NCBI GenBank assembly: GCA_022712075.1
Contig: JALAHE010000198.1
Span: forward strand, 1 to 7,040
DNA from: Galactobacter sp.
GTDB lineage: Bacteria; Actinomycetota; Actinomycetes; Actinomycetales; Micrococcaceae
Reading direction: 5' to 3'
Length of the DNA: 7,040 bases
Positions 5,574-7,040 of the stretch are shown here, piece by piece (the first letter of the stretch is position 1; each line of letters starts with the position of its first letter). The notes under the pieces were generated by a model. The model was not told the origin of the DNA. It did not search any database and was given only the letters and a program-made list of their open reading frames with translations. Both the position numbers and the translations under genes were made by a program.

Positions 5574-6572
5574 ATGAGCGAATCCCCCGCCTCCGCGCCC
5601 AGCACCGCCGTCGTCATCGGGGCCGGGGTGATCGGCCTGAGCTGCGCGCTCGGCCTCGCCCGCGCCGGCTGGGCCGTGACGATCGTCGCCGAACAACCGG
5701 CCACCGAGACCGTCTCCGGCGTGGCCGGCGGTATCTGGTTCCCCTACAAGGCCGAGGCCTCCCCGCGCGCCGAGCGCCTCCTGAAGACCTCCTTCGACCG
5801 CTTCGTGGAGCTCGCCGACGATCCAGCGAGCGGCGTGGACCTCGTCGAGGGCCTCTGGGTCGAGCGCCTGCCGGGCACCGACCGCTCCTGGACGGCCAGC
5901 GCCCGCAACGTCCGCCGCGCCCCCGAGGGCGACGTCCCGCGCGGCGCCCGCGACGGCATCGTTGCCGAGCTGCCCATCATCGACATGCCCACCTTCCTTC
6001 CGTGGCTGGCCGCCCAGGCGGCCGCCGCCGGCGTCACCACGCTGGAAGCCAGCGTGGACAGCGTGGGCCAAGCGCTCGACGTCGTGCGCTCGGCTTCCGG
6101 GGCCACCCCGGCTCTCGCCGTGGTCGCCGCTGGTGAGCGCGCCGGCGCGATCCTGGGCGATGACAGCACGGGCTACCCGATCCGCGGGCAGGTCGTGAAG
6201 CTCGAGCAGGGCGGCATCACGCATTGGCTCGTGGACGACGACCACGAGGACGGCATGATCTACGTGATCCCGCGCCGGAACGACGTGGTGGTCGGCGGCA
6301 CGGCCGACGAGGGCGTCGCAGACCTGACGTACTCGCAGGAGACGGAGGACGCGATCCTGCGCCGCGCCATCGAGGCCTACCCGGAGCTGGCGGGGCTCGC
6401 GGTGAAGGAACGCGCCGTGGGCCTGCGCCCCGCGCGTCCGGCGTTGCGCCTCGAGGAGGCGGCAGGTCAGCCCGTGCGCACGCTGGCGGCCTACGGGCAC
6501 GGCGGCGCCGGCGTGACCCTGTGCTGGGGCACGGCCGAGGAGATCGTGGAGCTGGCCGGGGCGGCCAGCTAG
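5574..6572 (+). CDS. FAD-dependent D-amino acid oxidase
   Basis: This is a DAO-family flavoenzyme of 332 residues that should oxidise neutral or aromatic D-amino acids to 2-oxo acids, ammonia and H2O2. The N-terminal dinucleotide fold has GAGVIG (16-21) followed by AGGIWFPY (51-58), the DAAO version of the FAD contact. Substrate-site blocks are MIYVIPR (228-234, with Y230) and GLRPARP (283-289), whose arginines include the one expected to bind the substrate carboxylate. YGHGGAGVTLCWGTA (307-321) is the C-terminal FAD signature. There is no signal peptide and no peroxisomal-type C terminus. The length matches bacterial DAAOs. ATG 5574 was chosen because the frame upstream runs back into the crotonase gene without an ATG or GTG after that gene's end. 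It has its own promoter and is separated from paa by a terminator. Substrate preference cannot be read from sequence. Confidence 0.9.
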   Translation: MSESPASAPSTAVVIGAGVIGLSCALGLARAGWAVTIVAEQPATETVSGVAGGIWFPYKAEASPRAERLLKTSFDRFVELADDPASGVDLVEGLWVERLPGTDRSWTASARNVRRAPEGDVPRGARDGIVAELPIIDMPTFLPWLAAQAAAAGVTTLEASVDSVGQALDVVRSASGATPALAVVAAGERAGAILGDDSTGYPIRGQVVKLEQGGITHWLVDDDHEDGMIYVIPRRNDVVVGGTADEGVADLTYSQETEDAILRRAIEAYPELAGLAVKERAVGLRPARPALRLEEAAGQPVRTLAAYGHGGAGVTLCWGTAEEIVELAGAAS

Positions 6573-6585
6573 GAAGCCGGAGCGG

Positions 6586-7040
6586 CTAGGCCTGGGCCTC
6601 GAGCTCGTCCCAGTACTCGCGGGAGACGGCGGTGACGCGGTCAAGCAGGCCGCGCAGCGCCGCCACGTCGTGCGGGTCGAGGCGGGAGCCGACCTCGTCC
6701 GCCCAGGCCAGCTGATCGGCCGTCACGGCGTCGTTGATGGCCCGGCCGGCGTCGGTCGCGACGAGCAGCTTGGCGCGGGCGTGCGCCGGGTTCGGTGCCC
6801 AGCCGGCCAGGCCCGCGGCCACGACGTCATCGGCCACGCGCTGCACGCTCTGCCGGGCCAGGCCCAGCCCGCGCGCGATGTCGGCCACCGGCTGCGGCTG
6901 CGCGATCGCGGCGCCGAGCACCTGCCAGCGCGCCGGCGTGAGCCCGTGCCGCTCGGCCACCGTGTCCGCCGCGTAGAGGAATTCGGCCTGCAGCTCCGAG
7001 ACGGGGAGCACAAGCGAACTCAGCGAGCGGGCGGCAGGGG
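6586..7040 (-). CDS. MarR-family winged helix-turn-helix regulator, 5' end cut by the window
   Basis: This minus-strand gene ends with TAG at 6588-6586. From GTG at 7011 it would encode 141 residues: a helix leading into LTPARWQVLGA, the winged helix-turn-helix core (PVADIARGLGLARQSVQRVADDVVAAGL), the wing (NPAHARAKLLVATDAGRA) and a C-terminal dimerisation helix. MarR proteins act as dimers, usually repressors released by small aromatic or oxidative ligands. The GTG at 7011 has no ribosome binding site. The frame stays open to the window edge and encodes protein-like sequence (PAARSLSSLVLPVSEL) resembling the N-terminal helix of relatives. The true start is therefore probably beyond 7040 and the gene is marked partial. 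It converges on the oxidase gene with 13 bases between the stops. Its target is unknown. Confidence 0.85.
   Translation of the reverse strand, partial: PAARSLSSLVLPVSELQAEFLYAADTVAERHGLTPARWQVLGAAIAQPQPVADIARGLGLARQSVQRVADDVVAAGLAGWAPNPAHARAKLLVATDAGRAINDAVTADQLAWADEVGSRLDPHDVAALRGLLDRVTAVSREYWDELEAQA

Noticed and set aside
6565..6595. Bidirectional terminator between the oxidase and the MarR gene
   Set aside because: CCAG/CTGG and CTAG/CTAG can pair only with a bulge, inside the ends of both genes, and there is no T-run; the structure is weak.
561..6644. Long antisense open frames of 350-470 codons on the minus strand (for example 561-1871, 3487-4902, 4451-5524, 5532-6644)
   Set aside because: They lie opposite well-identified genes, encode Gly/Ala/His/Arg-rich sequence without domains, and arise from the strong third-position GC bias of the sense genes.

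Overview
The window looks like chromosomal DNA of a high-GC actinobacterium, most likely of the order Micrococcales (Micrococcaceae-like). This is inferred from the very GC-rich third codon positions, the GTG starts, the leaderless-type promoter and the protein sequences themselves. No species can be named from the sequence alone.

Layout. Positions 1-599 hold no convincing gene. They contain a large imperfect palindrome built from four copies of a CTTTGAG core (317-391), a fifth partial copy (453-460), and a good sigma70-type promoter (TTGACC, 17 bp, TAACCT, 488-516) overlapped by a PaaR-like operator (510-531). Positions 600-5461 are one tightly packed plus-strand operon, paaA-paaB-paaC-paaD-paaE-paaG-like. 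It closes with a strong intrinsic terminator (5480-5513). Next comes a separately promoted, probably leaderless gene for an FAD-dependent D-amino acid oxidase (5574-6572). A convergent MarR-family regulator lies on the minus strand (6586 to the window edge) and is cut off at its 5' end.

How the genes work together. PaaA (diiron oxygenase subunit), PaaB (small bridging subunit), PaaC (non-catalytic structural subunit) and PaaE (flavin / 2Fe-2S reductase) form the phenylacetyl-CoA 1,2-epoxidase. PaaD (DUF59 plus a C-terminal zinc-ribbon-like Cys cluster) is the maturation factor. The crotonase that follows has the active-site pattern of PaaG, the isomerase that turns the ring-1,2-epoxide into an oxepin-CoA. 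The window thus covers the first two ring-attack steps of aerobic phenylacetate degradation. The CoA ligase (PaaK), ring-cleavage enzyme (PaaZ), beta-oxidation enzymes and a PaaR-type regulator are not visible and must lie elsewhere if present.

The main operon is a known system. The less ordinary items are the palindromic CTTTGAG array upstream of it, a roughly 70-residue Cys/His-rich N-terminal extension on PaaD, a perfect 7-bp hairpin that includes the paaD stop codon, and the leaderless oxidase promoter directly behind the terminator.
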